NCBI RefSeq assembly: GCF_014697075.1
Contig: NZ_JACJRE010000010.1
Location: forward strand, 62,001-126,000
Length of the DNA: 64,000 bases
DNA from: Tolypothrix sp. FACHB-123
Lineage (GTDB): Bacteria > Cyanobacteriota > Cyanobacteriia > Cyanobacteriales > Nostocaceae
Direction of reading: 5' to 3'
Shown: one piece after another, positions 9,250-18,328 of the stretch
How the letters are laid out: each line of letters begins with the position of its first letter
How positions within the stretch are numbered: position 1 is the stretch's first letter
The notes under the pieces: model-generated
Told to the model about the DNA's origin: nothing
The model's input: only the letters and a program-made list of their open reading frames with translations
The model's database searches: none
Translations under genes and position numbers: made by a program

Positions 9250-9747
9250 CTAATCACTGCGGAGAATAGAAGAATTGACAATAGCTTGTGCATCTAATAC
9301 CAGTAAAATCTCAGATTGTTGGATAATACATCCATTGAGATAAGGTACTAAACTGGATGCCACCTGTCCTATAGGAGAACAAATCTCATCGGACAAAAAC
9401 TTAGCTGTACCTTTTATCTCTTGTACAACTAAGCCCAACAGCATTGATTCTACTCGCACAACGATTACATTATATTGCCGCAGCCTACTGCCTAAAGATT
9501 CTAAATTCAGCATTCTTGGCAGATCTACTACCCAAATTATGCGACTCCGCCAATTCATTAATCCTATTATGCAAACGGGCATATTAGGCATTGAAGTCAC
9601 CGACTCAACAGGCACAATAATCGCTTCTTGCGTATGCCTCATTGATAGAATAGCAGCAGTTTGTTGATTTAGCTGAAATTTGATATAGCCATCTCCTAAA
9701 TTTTGGGGACTTGGCTGTGCAGGTAGCGTATTCTTTGAACTATTCAT
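9250..9747 (-). CDS. hmpC: CheW-like coupling protein
   Basis: A 165-residue single CheW domain (AIIVPVESVTSMPNMPVCII, NWRSRIIWVVDLPRML, QYNVIVVRVESMLLGLVVQE). CheW proteins link the MCP tip to the CheA kinase, here HmpD to HmpE. Its ATG follows the hmpB stop by three bases, which suggests translational coupling. The first 25 residues are polar and probably disordered. No phosphorylation site is expected or seen. The order and spacing match the hmp/pil chemosensory loci of cyanobacteria. Confidence 0.88.
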   Translation of the reverse strand: MNSSKNTLPAQPSPQNLGDGYIKFQLNQQTAAILSMRHTQEAIIVPVESVTSMPNMPVCIIGLMNWRSRIIWVVDLPRMLNLESLGSRLRQYNVIVVRVESMLLGLVVQEIKGTAKFLSDEICSPIGQVASSLVPYLNGCIIQQSEILLVLDAQAIVNSSILRSD

Positions 9748-9750
9748 GGA

Positions 9751-10128
9751 TTAATTGGCTACTGATCTAATAGCACGTATGAGTTGTTCCCTTGTGTATG
9801 GTTTAGTTAGGTAAGCATCAGCACCTTGCTTCATTGCCCACAAGCGATCGATTTCCTGGTTTTTAGAACTACAAATTAAAATTGGTACTTTCTTTGTCAC
9901 TGGATGTTTCTTGAGATAACGACATAATTCAAAGCCACTCATTCCTGGCATGACTACATCCGTAATAATCACATCCGGCTGTTGTAATATAGCTTGTTCT
10001 AAAGCTGCTTTGGCATCAGTAGTAGGAATTACATTATAGCCACTTTCTGTCAGGAAATAGCTCATTAATTGCAATTCGCTAGGGGAATCTTCGACAATCA
10101 GAATAGTGCTAATTAGAGTAAGACTCAT
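9751..10128 (-). CDS. hmpB: CheY-like single-domain response regulator
   Basis: A 125-residue receiver domain without an output domain (ILIVEDSPSELQLMSYFL, the phosphoacceptor Asp in DVIITDVVMPGMSG, the switch Thr/Ser in ILICSSK, and Lys in AYLTKPY). It matches PilH/HmpB of cyanobacterial pilus chemosensory systems, where it acts as phosphate sink or output alongside the PATAN-receiver protein. It lies between hmpA (75-base gap) and hmpC (three-base gap), all leftward. Confidence 0.88.
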   Translation of the reverse strand: MSLTLISTILIVEDSPSELQLMSYFLTESGYNVIPTTDAKAALEQAILQQPDVIITDVVMPGMSGFELCRYLKKHPVTKKVPILICSSKNQEIDRLWAMKQGADAYLTKPYTREQLIRAIRSVAN

Positions 10129-10203
10129 TGCTAAACATCCTAAAAATGCTATTTGAGCTACTAAATTTTTTGATAGTAATAATTAACTACTATCTTTAGA
10201 AAA

Positions 10204-11253
10204 TTAACCGATATGTTTAAACACCATTTTTAGCAAATCTGATTGTGTAAATGGCTTAGTTAAATAACCGGAAGACCTCACCATTTTTGCTTTGGCTCTA
10301 TCAATAAAACCTGTTTTACCCGTCACCATAATAATCGGTGTATCTTTAAACTGTGAATGTCGGCGCAATAAAGAACACAGTTCATAACCATCTAAATTGG
10401 GCATTTCAATGTCTAGTAAAATTAAATCTGGTTTACTCCTAAGTATTTGCATTAAAGCTTTGACTGGATCGTTGATCAGGACTACATGAAATGTTTCTTC
10501 ATCCAAAAAGTGTTTGATAGAGTTTAAGACAGTTTGGCTATCATCAATACATGCTATGGTGTAAATTCCTTTGCTCGCATGTTTTTGAGAAAACGTATTA
10601 TTTTTATCACTATTGCGAGCAAAATTACTAGGTTTAGATAAGGGAGTTTGCGGTATATTGCTTGTTGGTGTACTTAATGAACTCCCCGCAGCAGGTAAAG
10701 GTGATTGAATAGGTACCTGACGGTTTCTCAGATGTTTTTGACAGTGTTCAACGATTAACCGCAAATCTAAACTACAAAACTTGGGTAATCCATCTAAGGT
10801 AATTTCTGAGTTAAATTCATAACTTCCTTCTTTTAAAGCTAAGAATGATTCCAGTACTTCTTTTGCTAATTCTTCGATCAAATCTGCTGCTTGCACCGGA
10901 TTAATATAATCCTGGGCAGCTAACCAACAGATAGCGTGATAATCAGCGTTTGATGATGTAGACTGATTTTCATTGTTCGTTTCAAACATCAGTCGCATTT
11001 GTACCCTAGCAGCGCTATTCAGTGTGGGAATTTGTTGACTCAAGCGCCGCAAGTGATTATCAAGCCTTTCAAAAACTTTATCTGAATGAGAGGCGTAAGT
11101 TAATTTACCGTCCTCTAGATAGATCGACCAAGAAGTCGTCTCTGTATATACCCTTAAGCATCCTGTAGCACGCCGACTGGTTAGTTGTGCCAACAGCGAT
11201 AACGGATGTAATTTCTGGAACAACTTGTAGCTACCTATAGGAGTTGTGCTCAT
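10204..11253 (-). CDS. hmpA: PatA-like response regulator (PATAN/DUF4388 plus receiver)
   Basis: A 349-residue protein. The N-terminal PATAN (DUF4388) domain (LHPLSLLAQLTSRRATGCLR, WSIYLEDGKLTYASHSDKVF) is followed by a Ser/Thr/Asn/Pro-rich linker at about 185-225 and a C-terminal receiver (YTIACIDDSQTVLNSIKHFL, Asp in LILLDIEMPNLDGYEL, YLTKPF). This is the architecture of PatA, PixG, PilG and HmpA. PATAN domains bind partner proteins such as the pilus motor ATPases, so this is the probable motor-facing output of the system. It is the first gene of the operon, and the 700-base region upstream must hold the promoter. HmpA is preferred over PatA because of the operon context. Confidence 0.88.
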   Translation of the reverse strand: MSTTPIGSYKLFQKLHPLSLLAQLTSRRATGCLRVYTETTSWSIYLEDGKLTYASHSDKVFERLDNHLRRLSQQIPTLNSAARVQMRLMFETNNENQSTSSNADYHAICWLAAQDYINPVQAADLIEELAKEVLESFLALKEGSYEFNSEITLDGLPKFCSLDLRLIVEHCQKHLRNRQVPIQSPLPAAGSSLSTPTSNIPQTPLSKPSNFARNSDKNNTFSQKHASKGIYTIACIDDSQTVLNSIKHFLDEETFHVVLINDPVKALMQILRSKPDLILLDIEMPNLDGYELCSLLRRHSQFKDTPIIMVTGKTGFIDRAKAKMVRSSGYLTKPFTQSDLLKMVFKHIG

Positions 11254-11958
11254 TTTGCTTTTACTTCAGCTAAATTCAATACGTGTAGACTAAACTTGTA
11301 CAGGAGCTTCTATACAATACCAACCAAGCTAAAAAATCTTAGTGCCATGTAGCATAACATACATAAATATTTATCTTCGTTTGTAAATAAAGTTAACCGT
11401 AGCTTTGTTTTTAGATTATAAAGTCTTAGTCAATTATGAAGTTATTGTCAATTTACTTACTTATACTGAGATTATCAGACATGTCTGGATAAAGATTAAA
11501 TAAAATTTAAAGACTACATGAAGTAGATAGTTTTTTAGTAGCCTTTTGTAAAATTTTGAAAGTAAAAATACTAGCTAACAAACAATAATTACGGTATTTT
11601 ATCAGTATTTTTACTGAAAAATAACCGTACATAAACGCAGATTGCTATCGCTCTAACAATAAGTATCTTTACTTAAATGTGATCAAAGTTACTTCTACAC
11701 TTAATCTATTCAAGATAACAGCAGTGTTATGAGTAATAAAGGTGAAAACTGGCTATTGATATTAATGTAATCAATGGTTGTTATTCATAGTTTTTGGTCA
11801 TGGTTAGGGAAACTCCACCTCTAGATGGTATGAGATTGTATGATGCGTACCCCAATGACCAATACCGAATCAAAACACCCCCATGCCCCATATCCATTTT
11901 TAAAATTGGCGATGAACATTGTTTCACAGGGGTTGCTTTCTTGATTTTAAACTAAAAG
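11254..11958. other. Intergenic region, presumed hmp operon promoter region
   Basis: A 705-base AT-rich stretch between the tRNA-Leu gene and hmpA, all leftward. No credible protein or RNA gene is visible. The long leader suggests developmental control of the motility operon, as known for hormogonium genes, but I cannot place a specific -10 or sigma-factor box with confidence. Confidence 0.45.
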
Positions 11959-12040
11959 TGCGGATGAAAGGACTTGAACCTTCACTCCTCTCGGAACTAG
12001 AACCTAAATCTAGCGCGTCTGCCAATTCCGCCACATCCGC
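11959..12040 (-). tRNA. tRNA-Leu (anticodon UAG)
   Basis: The minus strand folds as a class II tRNA of 82 bases. The acceptor stem GCGGATG pairs with CATCCGC, and the discriminator base is A. The anticodon stem CTAGA/TCTAG encloses the loop TTTAGGT with anticodon UAG. A variable arm (TTCCGAGAGGAGTGAA) and T loop (GGTTCAAGTCC) follow. CCA is not encoded. It lies between the alr and hmp genes on the same strand. Confidence 0.95.
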
Positions 12041-12144
12041 ATCAGTTTTATATCTTAACACAACAAATTATTAATGGTCAATAATCTATGAAATCAACAA
12101 ACTGTACTTCAGACTATTGACCCTGGATGCTGCATGGTCTCAGG

Positions 12145-13338
12145 CTACATCATCGCCACCCTGGGTAACCGATGCTTAAATCCACAGAGAATTTCCCAAG
12201 AAATAGTGTTTAATTTCTCTGCCCATTCATCAGCAGAAATTTTTTCTTTGCCCTGTTGCCCAAGTAATGTGACTATTTCTCCTTCTTGGATATCGTCTAT
12301 GTTAGTCACATCTACCATCAACTGATCCATTGTAATTGTGCCAATTTGTGGCACTCGCTGACCACGAATTAAAACTTGCATATTGTTGGAGAGATGACGG
12401 GGAACGCCATCGGCATAGCCAATACCCACAACTGCTAGGCGTAGTTCCTGGGGGGCAATAAATTGATGCCCATAGCTAACCCCAGTTCCCGGTGCAATGG
12501 TTTTTACCTGGGTGACACGGGCTTTCACTTGTAAAACAGGGTGGAGATTGATTTTAGTTTGTAAATGTGGTGATGGATATAGTCCATAAACAGCTAAACC
12601 CACACGGACAATGTCGTAATGCAAGGCAGAATCTGCGAGAGTTGCGGCTGAATTGGCTAAGTGCAGGGATGGTATTTTGATACCCATAGCTTGAATTTGG
12701 GCGATCGCTTCCTCAAATCGTCTATGCTGTTGTTTCATTGTCGTAGTATCAGGACTATCTGCTGTCGCCAAATGAGAGTAAATGCTAGCAATCGTCAGAT
12801 GGGGTAAGCCCTCCACTAACTTGACAAACTCACCCGCTTGTTGCCAGTTAGTTCCTAACCGCGACATACCAGTATCTAATTTGATATGTACGGGTAAAGG
12901 AAAACTATGATTGATGGCTTCTAGGGTGTCAGAAAACACCAAAGCTTGTTTGGGGCTGCAAAGTGTGGGTTGTAATTGCCATTGAGCGATCGCCTGAATT
13001 TGTTCTGCTGTGTGGGTTGCACCTAAAATTAAAATTGGGGCTTTAATCCCAGCTTCTCGCAGTTGTATGCCTTCGGGCACTGTGGCTACACCTAACCAAC
13101 TAGCTCCTGATTCTAATGCTGTTTGCGCTACTGTCACCGATCCATGACCATAGGCATCAGCTTTAACTACTGCCATCAGTTGGTTACGCGGCGATAACAA
13201 CCCGACTAACTGCCGTACATTATCAGACAAAGCTGCTAAATCAATTTCTACCCAAGCTCGTTGCGAGAACCAAGCATAAGTATCGCCGTCTTGCCCAGAA
13301 GCAACACCAGGAATTTGCTTGCTACTTAACATTTTCAT
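12145..13338 (-). CDS. alr: Alanine racemase
   Basis: A 397-residue cytoplasmic PLP enzyme that interconverts L- and D-alanine for peptidoglycan. The PLP lysine is residue 59 in AVVKADAYGHG, and the second catalytic base Tyr289 is in GVSYGHQF. The barrel motifs KLDTGMSRLG and IYSHLATAD and the C-terminal GTITMDQLMVD are present. Length is normal apart from a 20-residue N-terminal extension typical of cyanobacterial versions. It is monocistronic and lies upstream of tRNA-Leu. No anomalies are seen. Confidence 0.95.
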   Translation of the reverse strand: MKMLSSKQIPGVASGQDGDTYAWFSQRAWVEIDLAALSDNVRQLVGLLSPRNQLMAVVKADAYGHGSVTVAQTALESGASWLGVATVPEGIQLREAGIKAPILILGATHTAEQIQAIAQWQLQPTLCSPKQALVFSDTLEAINHSFPLPVHIKLDTGMSRLGTNWQQAGEFVKLVEGLPHLTIASIYSHLATADSPDTTTMKQQHRRFEEAIAQIQAMGIKIPSLHLANSAATLADSALHYDIVRVGLAVYGLYPSPHLQTKINLHPVLQVKARVTQVKTIAPGTGVSYGHQFIAPQELRLAVVGIGYADGVPRHLSNNMQVLIRGQRVPQIGTITMDQLMVDVTNIDDIQEGEIVTLLGQQGKEKISADEWAEKLNTISWEILCGFKHRLPRVAMM

Positions 13339-13786
13339 TCACTCCTATCACACTAATACTTGACTGCCAAACGATCTATCTATTCCATTGCTAACAATGG
13401 CATCAGATTAATCTGGCAGTTTACATTCGATTAGGGAATTGTCACAAGATTCCTACATGGCTAATTTGTGCTTTTTCTCAGAAAATCTAGCTGAAAGATT
13501 ATTTCTTGGTTCTGTTTTTGGTTTACAGGCTGGCAAATGTCTGAATAGTCATCAGGCATAAGAGTGACTTTTATTACTCAGAATTAGCTTTTCTTCAGCA
13601 AATGTTGTGATTTGTCCTGAGAAATAAATTTTGAATGTAGCTTACTTCTGTAGGACTAAGTCAATTTTTGATGGATAACAGAATATTGAGTTGGTAAATT
13701 ATGGCGAAAGTATAATTTATTCTCATCCCCCAAGTAGAGTATTTATGTGTTAATATATGTAAAACTAATACCTTGAGCGTTTACCA
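13339..13786. other. Intergenic region between divergent genes
   Basis: A 448-base AT-rich spacer between alr (leftward) and the HNH gene (rightward). It should hold both promoters; TTAATATATGTAAAACTAAT just before the HNH gene looks like its -10 area. No gene or repeat is recognised. Confidence 0.45.
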
Positions 13787-14284
13787 ATGGGTAAGGTTTT
13801 AGTCCTAAATGCCTCTTATGAACCGCTCAATATCACGAGCTGGCGTCGTGCTGCGGTTTTATTAATCAAAGGCAAGGCAGAACGCGTTGAACATAATGGT
13901 AAATTCTTATACTCGGATTTTCCTTTGCCAACGGTAATCCGGTTACGGCATTACGTGCGCGTCCCCTATAAAGAAATTCCGCTGACACGCCGAAATATTC
14001 TGCACCGAGACGGACATACATGTCAGTACTGCGGTTACACCGGGGATGAATTGACCCTAGATCATGTCATTCCGCGATCGCGTGGCGGTGGTGATAGTTG
14101 GGAAAATATTGTCACAGCCTGTGTGCGTTGCAATGTGAAGAAAGGGAGTCGCACGCCTCATGAAGCACACATGCTTTTACGTCATCCTCCGCGTCAACCT
14201 TACAGCAGCCTTTATTTTGAGGTTAGTAAACATCTCAAGAGTGGATTACATAAAGAGTGGCAAAAATATGTGATCGGTCTTTGA
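13787..14284 (+). CDS. HNH endonuclease domain protein
   Basis: A 165-residue protein. The N-terminal part (KVLVLNASYEPLNITSWRRA) is the conserved lead-in of a family of stand-alone HNH proteins found across cyanobacteria and actinobacteria. The C-terminal part is a complete zinc-stabilised HNH nuclease: CQYCGYTG, LTLDHVIPRSRGGGDSWEN and ACVRCNVKKGSRTP provide the four zinc cysteines and the His/Asn active-site residues. Such proteins are usually chromosomal, not intron- or phage-borne, and their physiological substrate is not established. There is no adjacent methyltransferase, so a restriction role is not indicated. Confidence 0.9.
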   Translation: MGKVLVLNASYEPLNITSWRRAAVLLIKGKAERVEHNGKFLYSDFPLPTVIRLRHYVRVPYKEIPLTRRNILHRDGHTCQYCGYTGDELTLDHVIPRSRGGGDSWENIVTACVRCNVKKGSRTPHEAHMLLRHPPRQPYSSLYFEVSKHLKSGLHKEWQKYVIGL

Positions 14285-15168
14285 GTCTACTGAAGTAAGT
14301 TAATGCTTGTGTGAATTTGGCATTTTGTGGCGGTATGTCATTAGTGGTTGATGGGTACGGCTTTAGGTAATTCCAAATCTCAGCCCAGAAGACGCTGGAT
14401 TTTGGCGTCAGACTAAGAACAGGAGGTAACTGCGGGATTAAAGCTATTGGCTTCTAGACCTCACTTTGGTTAGGTTTAGAGACGCTACGGCTGACCTATG
14501 GAAGAGCAACATTTAATTGCAGACTCATAATTATACCCCTATTTTGCGTAAATGGGGAGCGAAGGCTGGTAAATTAGCAAAATTATTAATTTAATTAATA
14601 AAATGACATTTTTAGTTAACAATAAAAATAATTGTTAATCCTTCATTATTCACTAGTATAAAACTATCAGCTATGAAATTTGACTAAGCATCCATTGCCT
14701 GTGAAATATGAAGTTAAAAGCCTGCTTAGAGAACATGAGTCTCAAAATGTAAAAACAAGCTCAACATTATCCAATTGGTAGCATAATTGTGTAAATAACG
14801 CTGGCTAAAAGCAAGCCTATACATTCACAAACTTTGTGCCTTTAAAGGTCAGCTATTAGTCCAGTTAGGAGAAACAGCTTCCTAATTAAATTCTCTTTGA
14901 AAGAGAAAAATAAAAAAGATGAAAAAATTCTCTTAATTTAGACTGTATTAGGAAATACTAAGTACACTGGTAACCAAAACCAATCTCAATACACTGGTGG
15001 AATTGGGTAAATGCTAGCTATTTTGACTGATAAAAAATAGACCGAGATGTATAGTGCCACCATTCCCTATTTTTGCGAAGATCGTAATGTGTGGCTAAAT
15101 CAGTCCAACACTGATTTTAATATTTCTTAACTAAACAATGGAGCCTCACGCTTACAAAAACCTTCCAT
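14285..15168. other. Long intergenic region, no gene recognised
   Basis: An 884-base stretch after the HNH gene and before the DHH gene. It contains a GACGC/GCGTC hairpin near 14389-14409 and an imperfect CCCC(T)ATTT/AAATGGGG hairpin near 14536-14560, and is otherwise AT-rich with stops in all frames. A long leader for the DHH gene is likely. I cannot assign a small RNA here. Confidence 0.4.
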
Positions 15169-16455
15169 ATGCAATTGAATCCTTCTTTGATGCAGTTTGA
15201 GAGTTTGTCATTGACCACAGAGCCGAACCAAGAGGATGCTGAAATAGACGCAGTCCCCATTGTGGAAGTCCCACTTAGCAAAACCTCCATGCCACCAACG
15301 ACAAGTGAAGGAGGTATGTATCTAGTTCAGCGTGGTAATTCCTTGGTGTCTCAGAAGTCAGAAGAGCTGCAAAAGACACTTCTAGCGCACCGCCACGAGC
15401 GTCAACTCATAATTCTCCAAGATTTTCCTGACCCTGATGCCCTATCTTGCGCTTGGGCTTACCAGCTAATTGCCCAGCAGTATGATATCAAATGTGAAAT
15501 TATTTATGCTGGTACCTTAAGTCATCAGGAGAACATTGCCTTAGTCAAGCTGACTAATTTACCAGCTCAGCGCTGGACATTGCAAACCATCAAAGGTAAA
15601 GACTTGTCATCTTACCAAGGTTTTATCTTAATTGATAACCAAGGAACCACAAGTCAGCTATTATCAACGGTACAGCAGGCAGGCCTTCCCCTAGTTGCAG
15701 TGATTGATCATCACAGCATCCAATCGGATCTCAAGTCAGAATTCGTTGATGTCCGTCCTTATGTCCGGGCGACGGCAACTATTTTTACACAGTATCTACA
15801 GGCTGGATTACTAACCTTAGATAGCAGCATTAACCAGCATGTTAAATGTGCTACTGCCTTGATGCATGGCTTGCGATCGGATACAAATCGACTGATGCAA
15901 GCACAAGAAGAGGATTTTATGGCTGCTGCGTATCTCAGTCGATTTTATGATGCCCAACTGCTGAACGCTATTTTACAGGCAAATCGTTCCAAGCGGGTGA
16001 TGGATGTGATTGAGCGCGCGCTCAAAAACCGCATCGTCCAAAATAACTTTTCCATTGCTGGTGTTGGTTACATCCGCTATGATGACCGGGATGCTATTCC
16101 CCAAGCAGCGGATTTCTTGGTGACAGAAGAAAATGTTCACACCGCCGTAGTGTACGGTATTGTTCACGATGAGGATGACGAACTAGAAGTAGTAATTGGC
16201 TCTCTGCGAACTACCAAACTCACCCTTGATCCTGATGAATTCATCAAAGAAGCCTTCGGACAAGATAATAACGGGCGCTTTTTTGGTGGAGGTAGAACAG
16301 GTGCAGGCGGCTTTGAAATTCCGATGGGTTTCTTATCCGGCGGTAATGAAAACTCAGCTTATGCAAAAATGAAATGGGAAGTATTCGATACTCAAATCAA
16401 GCAAAAGCTACTGAAGTTAGTCAACCCTAAAGACAACCCGATTCAATCAGAATAG
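15169..16455 (+). CDS. DHH-family phosphoesterase (NrnA/RecJ-like)
   Basis: A 428-residue protein. The DHH active-site motifs are FPDPDALS (residues 86-93), ILIDNQG and the DHH triad at residues 180-182 (VIDHHS). A RSDTNRL motif follows, and the C-terminal DHHA1 domain contains the GRFFGGGRTGAGGFEIP glycine-rich loop that binds substrate. These features place it with NrnA-type oligoribonucleases, pAp phosphatases and cyclic-dinucleotide phosphodiesterases. The first 65 residues are low-complexity and probably disordered. It lies 129 bases before sixA on the same strand, with an inverted repeat between. Which substrate is used cannot be decided here; the window also encodes a PgpH-like c-di-AMP phosphodiesterase. 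Confidence 0.85.
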   Translation: MQLNPSLMQFESLSLTTEPNQEDAEIDAVPIVEVPLSKTSMPPTTSEGGMYLVQRGNSLVSQKSEELQKTLLAHRHERQLIILQDFPDPDALSCAWAYQLIAQQYDIKCEIIYAGTLSHQENIALVKLTNLPAQRWTLQTIKGKDLSSYQGFILIDNQGTTSQLLSTVQQAGLPLVAVIDHHSIQSDLKSEFVDVRPYVRATATIFTQYLQAGLLTLDSSINQHVKCATALMHGLRSDTNRLMQAQEEDFMAAAYLSRFYDAQLLNAILQANRSKRVMDVIERALKNRIVQNNFSIAGVGYIRYDDRDAIPQAADFLVTEENVHTAVVYGIVHDEDDELEVVIGSLRTTKLTLDPDEFIKEAFGQDNNGRFFGGGRTGAGGFEIPMGFLSGGNENSAYAKMKWEVFDTQIKQKLLKLVNPKDNPIQSE

Positions 16456-16469
16456 TTAGTTGTTAGTAG

Positions 16470-16524
16470 GGGCGGGTTTATGTGGGATCGTCATGAATTC
16501 GTGAGGATATCTGTGAACCCGCCC
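16470..16524. terminator. Long-loop inverted repeat between DHH gene and sixA
   Basis: Perfect nine-base arms GGGCGGGTT (16470-16478) and AACCCGCCC (16516-16524) face each other across 37 bases, 14 bases after the DHH stop. There is no T run, so this may be an interspersed GC-rich palindrome rather than a classical terminator, although its position just after a stop codon would allow it to limit read-through into sixA. Confidence 0.5.
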
Positions 16525-16584
16525 GTACATTTGTCAGTTGTTAACCAGACAAATGACCACAAGCCAAGGATTTAGGGCAAAGTT

Positions 16585-17079
16585 GTGGAACTATATTTAA
16601 TTCGTCATGGTATAGCCGAAGAGAGAGCATCTGCCATCAAAGATGAGGAGCGAGTACTCACCAAGGAAGGCAGACAAAAAACAGAAAAAGTTGCTCAAAG
16701 ACTAGTGAAGCTAGATTTACACTTTAATTTAATACTTACAAGTCCTTTAGCTAGGGCGCGGCAAACAGCAGAAATACTCATTAAAACCGGGCTAAGTTCA
16801 CAGATGGAGGAATCTCTCCATCTTGCACCTGATGGAAATATTCATAATTGGCTGCACAACTGGCTAGAACCGAGAAATTATTCTCAAAATACCCAAATTG
16901 CCCTGGTTGGACATGAGCCTTGTTTAAGCCAATGGGCGGAAATTCTTCTTTGGGGAGAAACCAAAGCCAGCTTAGTCTTGAAAAAAGCAGGTATGATCGG
17001 GATAAAACTACCAGAAATAGGCTCTCCTCTGGGTCGTAGTCAGATGTATTGGTTGACACCACCCAAGTACTTGCTATAA
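16585..17079 (+). CDS. sixA: Phosphohistidine phosphatase SixA
   Basis: A 164-residue histidine-phosphatase-superfamily protein with GTG start at 16585. The catalytic RHG (residues 7-9, LIRHGIAEE), the SPLARARQTAEIL helix and the second catalytic histidine in VGHEPCLSQW are present. The compact size without extra domains is typical for SixA, which removes phosphate from Hpt-domain histidines in phosphorelays. The window encodes an Hpt-containing kinase (hmpE), but there is no evidence that they interact. It lies between the DHH gene and gltA, all rightward. Confidence 0.9.
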   Translation: MELYLIRHGIAEERASAIKDEERVLTKEGRQKTEKVAQRLVKLDLHFNLILTSPLARARQTAEILIKTGLSSQMEESLHLAPDGNIHNWLHNWLEPRNYSQNTQIALVGHEPCLSQWAEILLWGETKASLVLKKAGMIGIKLPEIGSPLGRSQMYWLTPPKYLL

Positions 17080-17082
17080 CGG

Positions 17083-17101
17083 TTTCATAACAGTTATGAA
17101 A
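17083..17101. promoter_or_regulatory. Palindrome upstream of gltA
   Basis: TTTCATAAC, a single central A, and GTTATGAAA form a perfect nine-base inverted repeat directly after the sixA stop and about 90 bases before gltA. Further ATAAC/GTTAT half-sites follow to about 17140. There is no T run, so an operator is at least as likely as a terminator. Confidence 0.4.
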
Positions 17102-17191
17102 GGACTTAGGTTATAACTGTCACTGTTATTGCGATAACGATTTCTGGTAAGTTAGCCTGAGCAAATCTTTCATAAAGCAGATGGTGTTGCC

Positions 17192-18328
17192 ATGTCGGTG
17201 TGCGAATACAAGCCCGGTTTGGAAGGCATTCCCGCTGCCCAATCCAGTATCAGCTATGTTGACGGGCAAAAGGGAATACTAGAATATCGTGGTATCCGGA
17301 TTGAGGAACTAGCAGCAAAAAGTACATTTTTGGAAACTGCTTATCTTTTAATCTGGGGTGAACTGCCCAGCAAAGAAGAATTGGAAGCATTTGAGGATGA
17401 AGTTCGCCACCATCGGCGGATTAAATATCGCATCCGGGATATGATGAAATGTTTTCCAGAAAGCGGTCATCCAATGGATGCTCTACAAGCCTCAGCTGCA
17501 GCTCTAGGCTTGTTTTACTCTCGCCGGGATTTACATAATCCCGTCTACATTCGAGATGCAGTTGTTCGCTTGATAGCAACCATTCCTACAATGGTGGCGG
17601 CCTTTCAGTTAATGCGCAAGGGTAACGACCCAGTGCGCCCGCGGGATGACTTAGACTATTCGGCTAACTTTCTCTACATGCTCAACGAGAAAGAACCCGA
17701 TGAGTTGGCAGCGCGCATTTTTGATGTCTGCTTGATACTGCATGTCGAGCATACGATGAATGCTTCTACCTTTAGTGCCAGAGTGACAGCTTCTACGCTC
17801 ACAGATCCCTATGCTGTAGTTGCTAGTGCAGTGGGTACCTTGGGCGGGCCTTTGCATGGTGGAGCCAATGAAGAAGTCATTCAAATGTTGGAAGAAATTG
17901 GCTCGGTGGCAAATGTACGCCCCTATGTAGAAGATTTGCTGCAACGGAAAGCCAAGATTATGGGTTTTGGGCATCGCGTCTATAAGGTAAAAGACCCCAG
18001 AGCTACGATTTTGCAAAACTTGGCAGAACAGTTGTTTTCCAAATTTGGGGAAGACAAGTACTATGAGATTGCCCAAGAGATGGAACGAGTAGTAGCAGAA
18101 AAGCTGGGTCACAAAGGAATTTATCCTAATGTTGACTTTTACTCCGGTTTGGTGTACAGGAAAATGGGAATTCCCACAGACTTGTTTACACCAATTTTTG
18201 CGATCGCTCGTGTTGCTGGTTGGTTAGCTCATTGGAAAGAACAGCTAGAAGAAAACCGGATTTTCCGTCCAACTCAGGTTTATAACGGTCGTCACGAAGT
18301 TTCTTATACCCCGATTGACCAACGCTAA
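17192..18328 (+). CDS. gltA: Citrate synthase
   Basis: A 378-residue enzyme that condenses acetyl-CoA and oxaloacetate to citrate, the entry step to the cyanobacterial TCA pathway and 2-oxoglutarate supply for nitrogen assimilation. The sequence is type I short citrate synthase: LEYRGIRIEELA at the N-terminus, the catalytic region EHTMNAST and LGGPLHGGANEEV, the GFGHRVYK motif and the terminal DFYSGLVYRKMGIP. The ATG follows a GATGGTGTTGCC stretch; the start is fixed by the conserved MSVCEYKPGLEGIPA opening. It stands upstream of the ndh cluster with a 337-base gap. Confidence 0.96.
   Translation: MSVCEYKPGLEGIPAAQSSISYVDGQKGILEYRGIRIEELAAKSTFLETAYLLIWGELPSKEELEAFEDEVRHHRRIKYRIRDMMKCFPESGHPMDALQASAAALGLFYSRRDLHNPVYIRDAVVRLIATIPTMVAAFQLMRKGNDPVRPRDDLDYSANFLYMLNEKEPDELAARIFDVCLILHVEHTMNASTFSARVTASTLTDPYAVVASAVGTLGGPLHGGANEEVIQMLEEIGSVANVRPYVEDLLQRKAKIMGFGHRVYKVKDPRATILQNLAEQLFSKFGEDKYYEIAQEMERVVAEKLGHKGIYPNVDFYSGLVYRKMGIPTDLFTPIFAIARVAGWLAHWKEQLEENRIFRPTQVYNGRHEVSYTPIDQR

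Noticed and set aside
10204-11253. PATAN-receiver gene considered as patA (heterocyst pattern gene)
   Set aside because: It heads a full chemosensory operon in hmp/pil order, so hmpA/pilG is the better name.
17651-18112. 153-codon minus-strand frame inside gltA
   Set aside because: It is antisense to a certain citrate synthase gene and reflects codon bias, with no protein-like features of its own.
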